Below, piece after piece: positions 34,258 to 44,610 of a stretch of 64,000 nucleotides of DNA (positions within the stretch are counted from its first letter, which is position 1; each line of letters opens with the position of its first letter). The stretch is from Castellaniella sp049673105. Its GTDB lineage: Bacteria > Pseudomonadota > Gammaproteobacteria > Burkholderiales > Burkholderiaceae_B. A program made the translations under genes and the position numbers. The stretch is taken from the NCBI RefSeq assembly GCF_049673105.1, contig NZ_JBATXG010000006.1, positions 124,001 through 188,000 on the forward strand. The letters run 5' to 3'. The notes beneath the pieces were generated by a model, which saw only the letters and a program-made list of their open reading frames with translations, did not search any database and was not told the origin of the DNA.

Positions 34258-34959
34258 TCAAGCCCCCAGATACGCCTTGCGGACTTCGTCGTTGCTGAGC
34301 AGGTTTTCGCCGGTGTCGGCCAGCACGACTTTGCCGGTTTCCAGCACGTAGCCCCGATCAGCCACCTGCAGCGCCTTGTTGGCGTTCTGTTCGACCAGGA
34401 ACACCGTGACGCCTTCGTCACGAATCGTGCGGATGATGTCGAAGATCTGCGCGATGATCAAAGGCGCCAGCCCCAGCGTGGGTTCGTCCAGCAGCAACAG
34501 TTTCGGGCGAGTCATCAGCGCCCGCCCAATAGCCAGCATCTGCTGTTCCCCCCCGGACATGGTGCCGGCTCGCTGGTTGGCGCGTTCCTTCAGCCGTGGA
34601 AACAGCTCGAAGATGTGATCCATGCTTTCCGCTGTCTGGGTTTTGTCCAGAAAGAAAGCCCCCATGTTCAGGTTTTCCGCCACGGTCAGGTCCGGAAACA
34701 CGCGGCGGCCTTCCGGAGAGATCGCGATGCCGCGCTGCATCACGGTATGGGTGGGCTGTTCGGTGATGTCCTCGCCCAGAAAGCTGATGCGCCCCGAGCG
34801 AGCCCTGGGGTTGCCGCAGACCGTCATGAGCAAGGTGGTCTTGCCGGCGCCGTTGGCGCCGATCAGGGTGACGATCTCGCCTTGCTTGACTTCGACCGAG
34901 ACCTCGTTCAAGGCCTGAATGGCGCCGTAGAACGTGCTGACGTTTTCCAGTTTGAGCAC
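34258..34959 (-). CDS. livF: Branched-chain amino acid ABC transporter ATPase LivF
   Basis: A 233-residue ATPase. Walker A is GANGAGKTT, the signature is MSGGEQQMLAIGRAL, Walker B is LLLLDEPTLGLAP and the H-region is FLVEQN, the glutamine-containing variant typical of LivF. Starts with GTG at 34959, two bases after the livG stop. Last gene of livH-livM-livG-livF. Confidence 0.94.
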   Translation of the reverse strand: MLKLENVSTFYGAIQALNEVSVEVKQGEIVTLIGANGAGKTTLLMTVCGNPRARSGRISFLGEDITEQPTHTVMQRGIAISPEGRRVFPDLTVAENLNMGAFFLDKTQTAESMDHIFELFPRLKERANQRAGTMSGGEQQMLAIGRALMTRPKLLLLDEPTLGLAPLIIAQIFDIIRTIRDEGVTVFLVEQNANKALQVADRGYVLETGKVVLADTGENLLSNDEVRKAYLGA

Positions 34960-34961
34960 GG

Positions 34962-35722
<761 letters not shown>

Positions 35723-35726
<4 letters not shown>

Positions 35727-36949
35727 GATTCCAATTCCACTTGCGGACGTTTCACCGGCAGCAGGCCCTGCGGGCGCCACACCATCATGACCACCATCAC
35801 CAGACCGAAGATCAACATGCGATATTCGGCGAATTCCCGGGCGATTTCCGGCACCACCGTCAGCAGCACGGCGGCCAGGATGACCCCCAGCTGCGAACCC
35901 ATGCCGCCCAGCACCACGATGGCCAGGATCAGAGCCGATTCGATGAAGGTGAAGGATTCCGGGTTGACCAGCCCTTGGCGCGCGGCAAAAAATGCCCCGC
36001 CGAAACCTGCGAACATCGCGCCCAGCGTGAAGGCGGACAGCTTGATGTTGCGCGGGTTCAGACCTAGCGATCGGCAGGCGATCTCGTCTTCGCGCAGAGC
36101 TTCCCAGGCGCGCCCGATCGGCATGCGGATCAGACGGCTGGTGACGTACAGCGTGATCAGGACCAATATCAAGGCCATGAGATACAGATAGGTCACCACG
36201 TCTTGGCTATTGAAAGACCAGCCCATCATCTCGTGGAAAGTCGGGGACCCGTCCACCGAGCGGCGCACCATCTGGTAACCGAAGAACGAGGGCTTGGGAA
36301 TGCCGGAGATCCCGTCGGGGCCGCCGGTGAAGCCATACAGATTGATCAGCATCAGCCGGATGATCTCGCCAAAGCCCAGCGTGACGATGGCCAGATAGTC
36401 GCCGCGCAACCGCAGCACCGGGAAGCCCAGCACGTAACCGAACAAGGCCGACACCATGCCGGCGAACGGCAGAGCTTCCCAGAAGCCCCAGCCCGCCCAG
36501 TGATACAGCAGTGCGTAGGTGTAAGCGCCGGTGGCATAGAAGCCCACGAACCCCAGATCCAGCAGACCGGCGAAGCCGACCACGATGTTCAAGCCCAGGC
36601 CGAGCATCACGTAGATCAGGACCAGCGTCGCGATATCCACCTGGGCGCGCCCGGTAAAGAACGGCCAGATGACGGCGAAAAGCACCAGCACCAGGATGGC
36701 TTTGTGACGCGTCTTGTCAGAGAACGTGGGCAGCGAGAAGCGCGGCGCGGCGCCGGTTTTGCGGCGTTTGATCAGGGGGCGCAGCATCTGGACGGCGAAC
36801 ACCAGCAGCATGCCGCCGATGATCATCTTCCAGTCCGGCTGCAGATAGGTTTCCTGGCCGCGGCGCAGGATCTGCAGACCATAGACGGGCGCGATGATGA
36901 CGCCCGCCATGATGGCGGCGATCAAGGAATTTTTGAAGTTCTGCATCAT
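35723..36949 (-). CDS. livM: Branched-chain amino acid ABC transporter permease LivM
   Basis: A 408-residue inner-membrane permease with about ten hydrophobic segments. Family motifs include LNIVVGFAGLLDLGFVGFYATGAYT, RLRGDYLAIVTLGFGEIIR and the coupling loop AWEALREDEIACRSLGLNP. The start overlaps the livH stop. The N-terminal 100 residues contain two extra spans, common in the long LivM subtype. Confidence 0.95.
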
Positions 36950-37878
36950 CAGACCTTTTCCACCTCGGGTTTACCCAACAGCCCCGTGGGACGGAACATC
37001 AGGATGAAGACGAGCAGCAGGAAGGCCACGATGTCCTTGTACTGCGAGGAAATAAAAGCAGCGGCAAAGGTTTCGGCCAGCCCCAGCAGAATCCCGCCCA
37101 GCATGGCGCCGGGAATGCTGCCGATGCCGCCCAGCACGGCGGCTGTGAAGGCCTTGATGCCGGCGATGAAACCGATGAAGGGGTTGAGCTTGCCGATGGC
37201 CAAGGCGATCAGCACACCGCCCACGGCGGCCAGCATGGCGCCGATCACGAACGTGAGGGAAATGATTCGGCTGGTATCGATGCCCAGCAGGTTGGCCATG
37301 TGCAGATCCTGGGAGCAGGCCCGCGAGGCTTGACCGGTACGCGAATATTTGATGAAGAGCGTCAGCCCCAGCATCATCAGCACCGTCACGACGATGATCA
37401 GGATGCGCGAATACGGCGCAGTGACCGAGAAATCACTGACGCCGATGGTGAAATCGATCGAACCGCTGATCAAGGCAGGCACTGCCATGTCGCGGGCGCC
37501 CTGCCCTGTGGCGACCCAGTTCTGCAGGAAGATCGACATCCCGATGGCGGAAATCAGAGGCACCAGCCGCGGGCTGCTGCGCAAAGGAGCATAGGCGATC
37601 TTTTCAACGGCAAAGCCATAGACGGCAGTGACGAGGACCGCGACGATCAGCATGATCAGGATCATCAGGGGTAAAGGCAGGCCACTATTGACCCCGATGG
37701 CGGACAGCGTCACTAGGCCGACATAGGCGCCGATCATATAAATTTCGCCGTGCGCGAAATTGATCATGCCGATGATGCCGTAGACCATGGTGTAGCCAAT
37801 TGCGATCAGCGCATAAATAGCGCCCAGCGACAAGCCGTTAAACAGCTGTTGCGTCAATAAAGGAAGCAAGTCGGACAT
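36949..37878 (-). CDS. livH: Branched-chain amino acid ABC transporter permease LivH
   Basis: A 309-residue inner-membrane permease with eight or so spans. Typical segments are NGLSLGAIYALIAIGYTMVYGIIGMINFAHGE and the coupling loop SRACSQDLHMANLLGID. There is no clear ribosome-binding site before the ATG at 37878. Downstream of livK with a hairpin-rich 87-bp spacer, followed by livM. Confidence 0.95.
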   Translation of the reverse strand: MSDLLPLLTQQLFNGLSLGAIYALIAIGYTMVYGIIGMINFAHGEIYMIGAYVGLVTLSAIGVNSGLPLPLMILIMLIVAVLVTAVYGFAVEKIAYAPLRSSPRLVPLISAIGMSIFLQNWVATGQGARDMAVPALISGSIDFTIGVSDFSVTAPYSRILIIVVTVLMMLGLTLFIKYSRTGQASRACSQDLHMANLLGIDTSRIISLTFVIGAMLAAVGGVLIALAIGKLNPFIGFIAGIKAFTAAVLGGIGSIPGAMLGGILLGLAETFAAAFISSQYKDIVAFLLLVFILMFRPTGLLGKPEVEKV

Positions 37879-37904
37879 AATAGCGGGGGACTTTCAGGAT
37901 GAAG

Positions 37905-37973
37905 ACCGGGCCTGACGGCCCGGTCAGGGAAACAGCCCCGGCGCATGCCGGGGCCTGCCGAGCCCTTAGGGCT
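37905..37973 (-). other. Three tandem hairpins between livK and livH
   Basis: Perfect stems lie at 37905-37924 (eight-base arms), 37936-37953 (seven-base arms) and 37961-37973 (AGCCC/GGGCT across the livK stop). None is followed by a T-run. Such stems usually shield the upstream messenger from 3' decay, so they probably raise livK product relative to the permease genes. Confidence 0.6.
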
Positions 37974-39084
37974 GGATCTGGGTCAGGTTGCCGTTGGCAT
38001 CCCAGCGGAAGACCGCGAACTCGAACTGCTTCAGGTCGCCCTTGGCATCGTAATCAACTTTGCCGATGGCCGTATCGAAGCTGTTGCTGTGCATGTAGTC
38101 GGCGACTTTCGCCGGGTCGGTGCCCACCGCATTGATGCTGTCGGCCAGCACCTGCATGGCGGCATACGCCGTCATCGTAAAGGCGCCGTCGGGGCTGCGA
38201 TTATATTGCTTGAATTGTTCCAGGATCTGCTCGTTGCCCTTGCGCTTGGTGAAATCGGCCGGCAGTGTCACCAGCAGCTTGTCCACCGCCGGACCGGCGA
38301 TGGCGGCCAGGTCCTTGTTGGCAACGCCTTCGGGGCCCATGAACTGGGTGTCCAGCCCTTGTTCGCGCGCCTGACGCAGCAACAGACCCAGTTCGGGGTG
38401 GTAGCCGCCGAAATAGATCAGGTCGGGCCCCAGGGCCTTGAGTTTGGAAATCACTGCGGAATAATCGCTGTCGCCGACGTTGATGCCTTCGAACATGGCG
38501 ATGTTCACGCCGTCTTTTTCCAGAGCTTTCTGCACCTGAGAAGCCACGCCCGAGCCATAGGTCTGCTTGTCGTGCAGGATGGCGATTTTCTGAGGCTTGA
38601 GCTGCTTGGCGATGTAGGCCGCGGCGAACGGGCCTTGCTGGTCGTCGCGCCCGATGGTGCGGAAGAAGAAGTGCGGTTTGATCGTGTCCGTGACCAGGGG
38701 CGAGGTGGCGCCCGGGGTGATGGCGACGATGCCTTCCTGTTCGTAGACGTTGACGGCAGGCACCGTGGTGCCGGAGCATGCGTGCGCAATGGCGAATTTC
38801 GCCCCCGCGTTCACCACGCGGTTGGCTGCCGGCACGGCCTGTTTGGGTTCGCAGCCATCGTCGATCAGCAGGGGTTCGATTTTCATCCCCTTGATCCCGC
38901 CAGCAGCATTAAACGCATCGATGGCGGTAAGAGCGCCAGCCTGAATCTGATCGCCGTACTGGGTGTTGGGACCGGTCATCGGCTGGGGGATGCCAATCTT
39001 CAGTGTATCGGCATGAGCGCCAGCAGCCAGCGACAGCGCGCCAAATGCCAGAACGACGGGGGTGATGCGCAAGGTGAACTTCAT
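37966..39084 (-). CDS. livK: Branched-chain amino acid-binding periplasmic protein
   Basis: A 372-residue type I periplasmic binding protein with signal peptide ending AGAHA. Mature start is DTLKIGIPQPMTGPNTQYGDQI. Two conserved cysteines (DDGCEPKQ and AHACSGTT) form the expected disulfide. FRTIGRDDQQGPFAA and YFGGYHPELGLLLRQA are family motifs. Start at the ATG at 39084, with GGAG upstream. First gene of the livKHMGF operon and about half identical by eye to the second binding protein at 44611. Confidence 0.93.
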   Translation of the reverse strand: MKFTLRITPVVLAFGALSLAAGAHADTLKIGIPQPMTGPNTQYGDQIQAGALTAIDAFNAAGGIKGMKIEPLLIDDGCEPKQAVPAANRVVNAGAKFAIAHACSGTTVPAVNVYEQEGIVAITPGATSPLVTDTIKPHFFFRTIGRDDQQGPFAAAYIAKQLKPQKIAILHDKQTYGSGVASQVQKALEKDGVNIAMFEGINVGDSDYSAVISKLKALGPDLIYFGGYHPELGLLLRQAREQGLDTQFMGPEGVANKDLAAIAGPAVDKLLVTLPADFTKRKGNEQILEQFKQYNRSPDGAFTMTAYAAMQVLADSINAVGTDPAKVADYMHSNSFDTAIGKVDYDAKGDLKQFEFAVFRWDANGNLTQIQP

Positions 39085-39127
39085 TAGGTATGTCTCCGGT
39101 AGAGGCGCCACTGGCCGTAGTCATGCC

Positions 39128-39156
39128 GGATACGGCACTGTAGCCAGGAGCGTCAA
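39128..39156 (-). promoter_or_regulatory. Candidate livK promoter
   Basis: On the minus strand TTGACG (39156-39151) is followed after 17 bases by GTATCC (39133-39128). The -35 box is strong, the -10 weak; the start would be about 37 bases before the livK ATG. Confidence 0.35.
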
Positions 39157-39313
39157 GCCTTGGTTTTTTGCTTCCGCCCTGAGAGGCAGGCGTATTCTGA
39201 CGACTTGACCCGGACGTGTCACTACGGTTAATCCCTGATGAGCAGGTGTAACGGGCTGCACGTCTTGACGCAGCGCAAGATGACGAATCGCCCGGCGGCA
39301 GATGGTCTGTCGG

Positions 39314-40147
39314 TCAGGCGGCAAATTCGCGCGCCAGCTCGCCTGCTCGTTTGGCGGCGGCGGCGACGGCGTCGCACACGATGGCTGTCTGGCCACGCTG
39401 CTGGAACACAGCCAATGCCGCTGCCGTGGTGCCGCCCTTCGAGGTCACTCGTTCCCGCAGCACGGCGGGCGAGTCCGGAGACAAAGTCGCCAGTTGCGTG
39501 GCCCCGTGGAAGGTCGCGAGCGCCAGCTGCCGCGCTTGTTCAGGCGTCAGGCCCTGATGGATGCCCGCCTCGATCAGGGCTTCGAGGAACAGAAAGACAT
39601 AGGCGGGGCCGCTGCCGGACACCGCAGTGACGGCGTCGATGGCGGCGTCATCGGCCACCCACAACACATCGCCCACCGCGCGCAGCAGTTCTTCGGCCAG
39701 CGCGCGGTCGTGGGCATCCACCCCGGCCAGGGCAGCCATGCCGGTCATGCCGCTGGCGATCAGCGCCGGGGTATTGGGCATGCAACGCACCACCCGCTCG
39801 TAGGGGGTGTCTTGATCTCCCAGCCAGCGGGCAATGGCAGCCCCGGGAATGCCGGCCGCGATGCTGATGATCAGGGTGTCGGGCTGCAGCCAGGGGCGAC
39901 ATTGCTGGACGACTTCCGCCATGATCTGCGGTTTGACGGCGAAGAACCAGACGCGGCAATCCGACAGCCTGTCGTCGGGCGCCGGCGCGGTCGTCGTGCC
40001 TAGTGCATTCCAACGGTCGCGGGTTTCTTCGCCCGGATCGATGACATGCACGCCAGCGGCGGCGCAGCGCCGCCCGATCAGGCCGCTGGCCAGGGCGTTG
40101 GCCATATTGCCGCCGCCAATCAATGCGAGAGAGAGTCCTTTTTCCAT
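39314..40147 (-). CDS. proC: Pyrroline-5-carboxylate reductase
   Basis: A 277-residue NADPH enzyme making the last step of proline synthesis. The nucleotide motif is LALIGGGNMANALASGL, and the C-terminal signature VTAVSGSGPAYVFLFLEALIEAG is diagnostic, followed by TSKGGTTAAAL. Starts at the ATG at 40147. Separated from livK by 229 bp and divergent from ugpB. Confidence 0.95.
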   Translation of the reverse strand: MEKGLSLALIGGGNMANALASGLIGRRCAAAGVHVIDPGEETRDRWNALGTTTAPAPDDRLSDCRVWFFAVKPQIMAEVVQQCRPWLQPDTLIISIAAGIPGAAIARWLGDQDTPYERVVRCMPNTPALIASGMTGMAALAGVDAHDRALAEELLRAVGDVLWVADDAAIDAVTAVSGSGPAYVFLFLEALIEAGIHQGLTPEQARQLALATFHGATQLATLSPDSPAVLRERVTSKGGTTAAALAVFQQRGQTAIVCDAVAAAAKRAGELAREFAA

Positions 40148-40382
40148 AGCGGATCATTGTACGATCATGTCTGCGATCCGCAGAATGCTTCTTTTATTTC
40201 TGCCCGCTTTTCCGGACATGTCCGACCATTCATGCTACAACGACGCCGATTGTTCGCCAGGGATGGCGAGTATTGCGGCAAACAGGGATTGTCAAAGCCG
40301 ACATGAACTGGTCACAATACTTGCCTACAATCCCCCCGCCGCCACCTTGGCGTTACCGGGGTGGCATACACAGGAGACTCTG

Positions 40383-41693
40383 ATGGCACTTTCTCTTTCC
40401 CGCATGACCGTCTTGGCTGCCCTGCTGGCCAGCGCCGGAGCTGCCCAGGCAGCGACCGACATCACCTTCTGGCATTCCATGGAAGGCCCCCTGGGTGAAC
40501 GCGTCGACTCGATCGCCAAAGCCTTCAATGCCAGCCAATCCGACTATGTCGTGCATGCCGTCTACAAAGGCGCCTACGGCGAATCCATGAATGCCGGTAT
40601 CGCGGCGTTCCGGGCGGGCAACGCCCCCGACATCCTGCAGGTCTTCGAGGTCGGCACCGCCACCATGATGTACGCCAAGGGCGCCGTCAAACCTGTGCAG
40701 GAACTGTCCGAATCCATCGGCGATCCGATCGATCCCAAGGCATTCCTGGGCGCCGTCGGCGGCTACTATTCCTCGCCGGAAGGCAAGCTCGTGTCCATGC
40801 CGTTCAACAGCTCGACGCCCGTGCTGTACTACAACAAGGACGCCTTCAAGAAAGCCGGCCTGAATCCGGATGCGCCGCCCAAGACCTGGCCCGAACTCGC
40901 CGATGCCGCTAAAAAACTGCGCGCCGCCGGCATGGAATGCGGCTATTCCAGCGCCTGGCCGTCCTGGGTACTGCTGGAAAACTTCGCCGCTTGGCACAAC
41001 GTCCCCTACGCCTCCCAGGACAACGGTTTCGGGGGCCTGGATGCCCGCTTGCTGCTGGACAGCCCCTTGTTCAAGAAGCACCTGACCTTCTTGGCCAATA
41101 TGGCCAAAGCGGGTGAATTCACCTACGGCGGCCGCGGCGACGCTGGCAACGCCCTGTTCACTTCCGGCAAATGCGGCATGTACACGGGTTCCAGCGGCAT
41201 GCGCGCGTCGGTCATCAAGAACGGCCAGTTCGCCTTTGGCACCTCCACCCTGCCCTATTACCCGGACGTCCAGGGCGCTCCCCAGAACTCCATCATCGGT
41301 GGGGCTTCGCTGTGGGTGTTCAGCGGCAAATCCGACGCCGCCTACAAAGGCGTGATCAAGTTCTTCAAATATCTGGCCAGCCCGGAACAGTCCGCTGCCT
41401 GGCACCAGGGCACAGGCTATGTTCCGGTGACCAAGGCCGGCTACGAGCTGACGAAAAAATCCGGTTTCTACGATAAGAACCCCGGTACGGAAGTCGCCGT
41501 GCAGCAGCTGAACGCCGACACCACGGCCAATTCCCGCGGCATCCGCCTGGGGTATCTGCCGCAGATCCGCGATATCGAGGATGCCACGATGGAACAGATC
41601 TTCGCCGGCAAGACGACGCCGGAAGACGGTCTGAAGAAAATGACCACCGAAGGCAACGCTTTGCTGGAACGTTTTGAGAAAAGCGTGAAGTAA
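40383..41693 (+). CDS. ugpB: sn-Glycerol-3-phosphate-binding periplasmic protein
   Basis: A 436-residue binding protein with signal peptide ending GAAQA. Mature start is ATDITFWHSMEGPLGERVDS. Family elements include FNSSTPVLYYNKDAF, the CGYSSAWPSWVLLENFAAWHN segment and AWHQGTGYVPVTKAGYE, whose residues contact the ligand in E. coli UgpB. AGGAG lies before the ATG at 40383. First gene of ugpBAEC. A TACAAT -10-like box is at 40326-40331. Confidence 0.94.
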   Translation: MALSLSRMTVLAALLASAGAAQAATDITFWHSMEGPLGERVDSIAKAFNASQSDYVVHAVYKGAYGESMNAGIAAFRAGNAPDILQVFEVGTATMMYAKGAVKPVQELSESIGDPIDPKAFLGAVGGYYSSPEGKLVSMPFNSSTPVLYYNKDAFKKAGLNPDAPPKTWPELADAAKKLRAAGMECGYSSAWPSWVLLENFAAWHNVPYASQDNGFGGLDARLLLDSPLFKKHLTFLANMAKAGEFTYGGRGDAGNALFTSGKCGMYTGSSGMRASVIKNGQFAFGTSTLPYYPDVQGAPQNSIIGGASLWVFSGKSDAAYKGVIKFFKYLASPEQSAAWHQGTGYVPVTKAGYELTKKSGFYDKNPGTEVAVQQLNADTTANSRGIRLGYLPQIRDIEDATMEQIFAGKTTPEDGLKKMTTEGNALLERFEKSVK

Positions 41694-41696
41694 ACG

Positions 41697-42578
41697 ATGG
41701 AAAAACGCGTCGTCTTCCGCCACCGGACCCTGCCTTGGCTGTTGCTGGCTCCCCAGCTAGCCGTGACTTTGATCTTTTTCTTCTGGCCGGCTGGGCAGGC
41801 CATGTGGCAGTCGTTCCGTCTGGAAGACCCGTTTGGCCTGTCCTCGCAGTTTGTCGGGCTGGCCAACTTCGCCGACTTGTTCTCCAATGCGGATTACCTG
41901 GCCTCGTTTCGCACGACGGCCTGGTTTTCCACTTTGGTGGCGGTCGGCGGTCTGGCCATTTCGCTGCTGCTGGCGGTGATGGCGGATCGGGTGGTGCGCG
42001 GCGCCGCGATCTACAAGACCCTGCTCATCTGGCCGTATGCCGTGGCAGCGGCCGTGGCAGGTGTCTTGTGGCTGTTTTTGTTTTCTCCGTCCGTGGGCAT
42101 CCTGGCGGTCGCCATGGTGCAAATGGGCTGGGGCTGGAATCCCCGTCTGGACGGTCAGGACGCCATGGCGCTGATCGTCTTTGCCTCTGTCTGGAAGCAG
42201 ATCTCGTATAACTTCCTGTTTTTCCTGGCCGGATTGCAATCCATTCCCAGGTCCCTGATCGAAGCCGCCGCCATCGACGGAGCCGGTCCGGCACGCCGTT
42301 TCTGGACGATCGTGTTTCCGCTGCTGTCCCCCACCAGTTTCTTTTTGCTGGTGATCAATTTCATCTACGCCTTCTTCGATACCTTTGCCGTCATCGACGT
42401 CGTGACCCAGGGCGGCCCGGGCCGGGCGACCGATATTCTGGTCTACAAGGTATACAACGCCGGATTCAAAGGACTGGACCTGGGCGCATCCGCTGCCCAG
42501 TCCGTCATTCTCATGCTGATCGTGATTGCTCTGACCGCCATTCAGTTCCGCTACGTAGACCGCAAGGTCAATTACTGA
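41697..42578 (+). CDS. ugpA: sn-Glycerol-3-phosphate ABC transporter permease UgpA
   Basis: A 293-residue inner-membrane permease with six spans. Coupling loop is LIEAAAIDGAGPARRFWTIVFP with the conserved EAA-G pattern. The N-terminus MEKRVVFRHRTLPWLLLAPQL is typical for UgpA. It starts 3 bp after the ugpB stop. Confidence 0.94.
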   Translation: MEKRVVFRHRTLPWLLLAPQLAVTLIFFFWPAGQAMWQSFRLEDPFGLSSQFVGLANFADLFSNADYLASFRTTAWFSTLVAVGGLAISLLLAVMADRVVRGAAIYKTLLIWPYAVAAAVAGVLWLFLFSPSVGILAVAMVQMGWGWNPRLDGQDAMALIVFASVWKQISYNFLFFLAGLQSIPRSLIEAAAIDGAGPARRFWTIVFPLLSPTSFFLLVINFIYAFFDTFAVIDVVTQGGPGRATDILVYKVYNAGFKGLDLGASAAQSVILMLIVIALTAIQFRYVDRKVNY

Positions 42579-42593
42579 TGAGGACCCATCGTC

Positions 42594-43436
42594 ATGGTTG
42601 AACGTCGTCCTCTTCTGGATCTGATCTCCCACGCTGTATTGATCCTGGGCGTGGCCGTGGTGGCCTTTCCGATCTACGTGGCGTTTGTCGCCTCGACACA
42701 GACGGCCCAGGAAGTCGCCCAGGCCCCCATGTCGCTGATTCCCGGCAGCCACTTTTTCAGCAACTACTGGACGGTCCTGACCGGCAGCGCCGTCAATACC
42801 CCGCCGGTGGGCCGCATGTTGTGGATCAGCACCTTCATGGCGCTGGCGATTGCCGTCGGCAAAATCGTGATTTCCATGATGTCGGCCTTTGCCGTGGTGT
42901 ATTTCCGCTTTCCTTTCCGCATGCTGTGCTTCTGGATGATCTTCGTCACCCTGATGCTGCCCGTGGAAGTGCGTATCGCCCCCACTTACGCGGTGGTCGC
43001 TGATCTGGGCATGCTGAACAGTTACGCCGGCCTGACGCTGCCCTTGATCGCCTCGGCCACGGCCACGTTCCTGTTCCGGCAGTTCTTCCTGACGGTGCCC
43101 GACGAACTGGCCGAGGCCGCGCGCATCGATGGCGCCGGCCCCATGCGGTTCTTCAAGGACATCCTGTTCCCTCTGTCGCGCACCAGCATTGCCGCCCTTT
43201 TCGTCATCCAGTTCATCTACGGCTGGAATCAATACCTGTGGCCGCTGATCATCACCACCCAGGAAAACATGTACCCGATCGTGGTCGGCATCCGCCGCAT
43301 GATCGCCGGAGGCGACAGCGTGACCGAATGGAATCTGGTCATGGCCACCGCCTTGCTGGCCATGATTCCGCCTGCGGCGGTGGTCATCCTGATGCAGAAA
43401 TGGTTCGTCAAGGGCCTGGTCGACACAGAAAAATAG
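42594..43436 (+). CDS. ugpE: sn-Glycerol-3-phosphate ABC transporter permease UgpE
   Basis: A 280-residue inner-membrane permease with six spans. The coupling loop is ELAEAARIDGAGPMRFFKDI. The N-terminal MVERRPLLDLISHAVLILG and the C-terminal IPPAAVVILMQKWFVKGL are characteristic. Starts 15 bp after ugpA. Confidence 0.94.
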   Translation: MVERRPLLDLISHAVLILGVAVVAFPIYVAFVASTQTAQEVAQAPMSLIPGSHFFSNYWTVLTGSAVNTPPVGRMLWISTFMALAIAVGKIVISMMSAFAVVYFRFPFRMLCFWMIFVTLMLPVEVRIAPTYAVVADLGMLNSYAGLTLPLIASATATFLFRQFFLTVPDELAEAARIDGAGPMRFFKDILFPLSRTSIAALFVIQFIYGWNQYLWPLIITTQENMYPIVVGIRRMIAGGDSVTEWNLVMATALLAMIPPAAVVILMQKWFVKGLVDTEK

Positions 43437-43449
43437 GATAAACGTTTAC

Positions 43450-44529
43450 ATGGCAACCCTGAGTTTTCGCAATGTGCGCAAGACCTACCCTGGCGGCGTC
43501 GCTGTCATCCATGGCATCGATATGGAAATCCAGGATGGGGAATTCGTCGTGATCGTCGGCCCGTCAGGCTGCGGCAAATCCACGTTGATGCGCATGGTCG
43601 CAGGCCTGGAAACCATCACCGAAGGCGAAATCGCCATCGGCGACCGGGTCGTCAATACCTTGGAACCCGCCGAACGCAACATCGCCATGGTGTTCCAGAA
43701 TTACGCGCTGTACCCTCACATGAGCGTGTTCGACAACATGGCTTACGGCCTGAAGATCCGCCGTATGGACAAAGCAGAGATCCGCCAGCGCGTCGAGGAC
43801 GCCGCCCGCATCCTGGAACTGGACCATCTGCTGGATCGTCGCCCGCGCCAGCTCTCAGGCGGCCAGCGCCAACGCGTGGCCATGGGCCGCGCCATCGTGC
43901 GCGAACCCTCTGTTTTCCTGTTCGACGAGCCTCTGTCGAACCTGGACGCCAAACTGCGCGTGCAGATGCGCCTGGAAATCCAGAAACTGCATCAACGCCT
44001 GAAAACCACCAGCCTGTACGTCACCCACGACCAGGTGGAAGCCATGACGCTGGCGCACCGCATGATCGTCATGAATCAGGGCATCCCTGAACAGATCGGC
44101 ACCCCGGCCCAGGTCTTCGAGCGTCCCGCCACCACGTTCGTCGCCAGCTTCATCGGCTCGCCGCCCATGAATCTGTTGCAGGTGAATATCGACGCCCAGG
44201 GCCGGGCTGTGGGCCTGGATGGCGCCGCCCTGCCCGTACAAGCCCCCGCCTCGGCGGCGCGCTCGTCGCGCTTGACCCTGGGTCTGCGCCCGGAACACCT
44301 GCGCTTGAACGCGCCCGGCCTGCAGGTTCTGGTGGAAACCGTCGAAATCCTGGGATCGGAACAGCTCATCCACGCCCGTTGGGGGGATCAACCCCTGATC
44401 CTGCGTTGCGCTGTCGCGGAAACCCAGGACCGCCCCTTGCGGCACGGCGACGTCATCACCTTGGGCCCTGACGCGCAGCACGCCCCCCATTGGTTTGATG
44501 TCGATTCAGGCAAACGCATCGACGCCTGA
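43450..44529 (+). CDS. ugpC: sn-Glycerol-3-phosphate import ATP-binding protein UgpC
   Basis: A 359-residue MalK-type ATPase. Walker A is GPSGCGKST, the signature LSGGQRQRVAMGRAI, Walker B FLFDEPLSNLDAKL and the switch THDQVEAMTLA. Residues 240-355 are the regulatory TOBE/OB region with LRPEHLRL. Last gene of the ugp operon; a ugpQ phosphodiesterase gene is not present downstream. Confidence 0.94.
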   Translation: MATLSFRNVRKTYPGGVAVIHGIDMEIQDGEFVVIVGPSGCGKSTLMRMVAGLETITEGEIAIGDRVVNTLEPAERNIAMVFQNYALYPHMSVFDNMAYGLKIRRMDKAEIRQRVEDAARILELDHLLDRRPRQLSGGQRQRVAMGRAIVREPSVFLFDEPLSNLDAKLRVQMRLEIQKLHQRLKTTSLYVTHDQVEAMTLAHRMIVMNQGIPEQIGTPAQVFERPATTFVASFIGSPPMNLLQVNIDAQGRAVGLDGAALPVQAPASAARSSRLTLGLRPEHLRLNAPGLQVLVETVEILGSEQLIHARWGDQPLILRCAVAETQDRPLRHGDVITLGPDAQHAPHWFDVDSGKRIDA

Positions 44530-44559
44530 TACCGGTGGCGCTCTGCACCTGGGGCGCAC

Positions 44560-44597
44560 CATGAAAAAGGGATCCCGATCGGGATCCCTTTTTCATG
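44560..44597. terminator. 38-bp perfect palindrome between ugpC and livJ
   Basis: A perfectly symmetric 38-bp sequence centred at 44578/44579, containing GGGATCC arms flanked by A5 on the left and T5 on the right. It lies between convergent genes and gives a T-run on either strand, so it is a bidirectional intrinsic terminator. Confidence 0.9.
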
Positions 44598-44610
44598 CCG
44601 TCACAAGGAC

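Noticed and set aside
40289..40317. A possible Pho box (TGTCA-like repeats) upstream of ugpB
   Set aside because: Only one repeat matches well and the next falls out of the 11-base register; too weak to call, though ugp genes are often PhoB-controlled.
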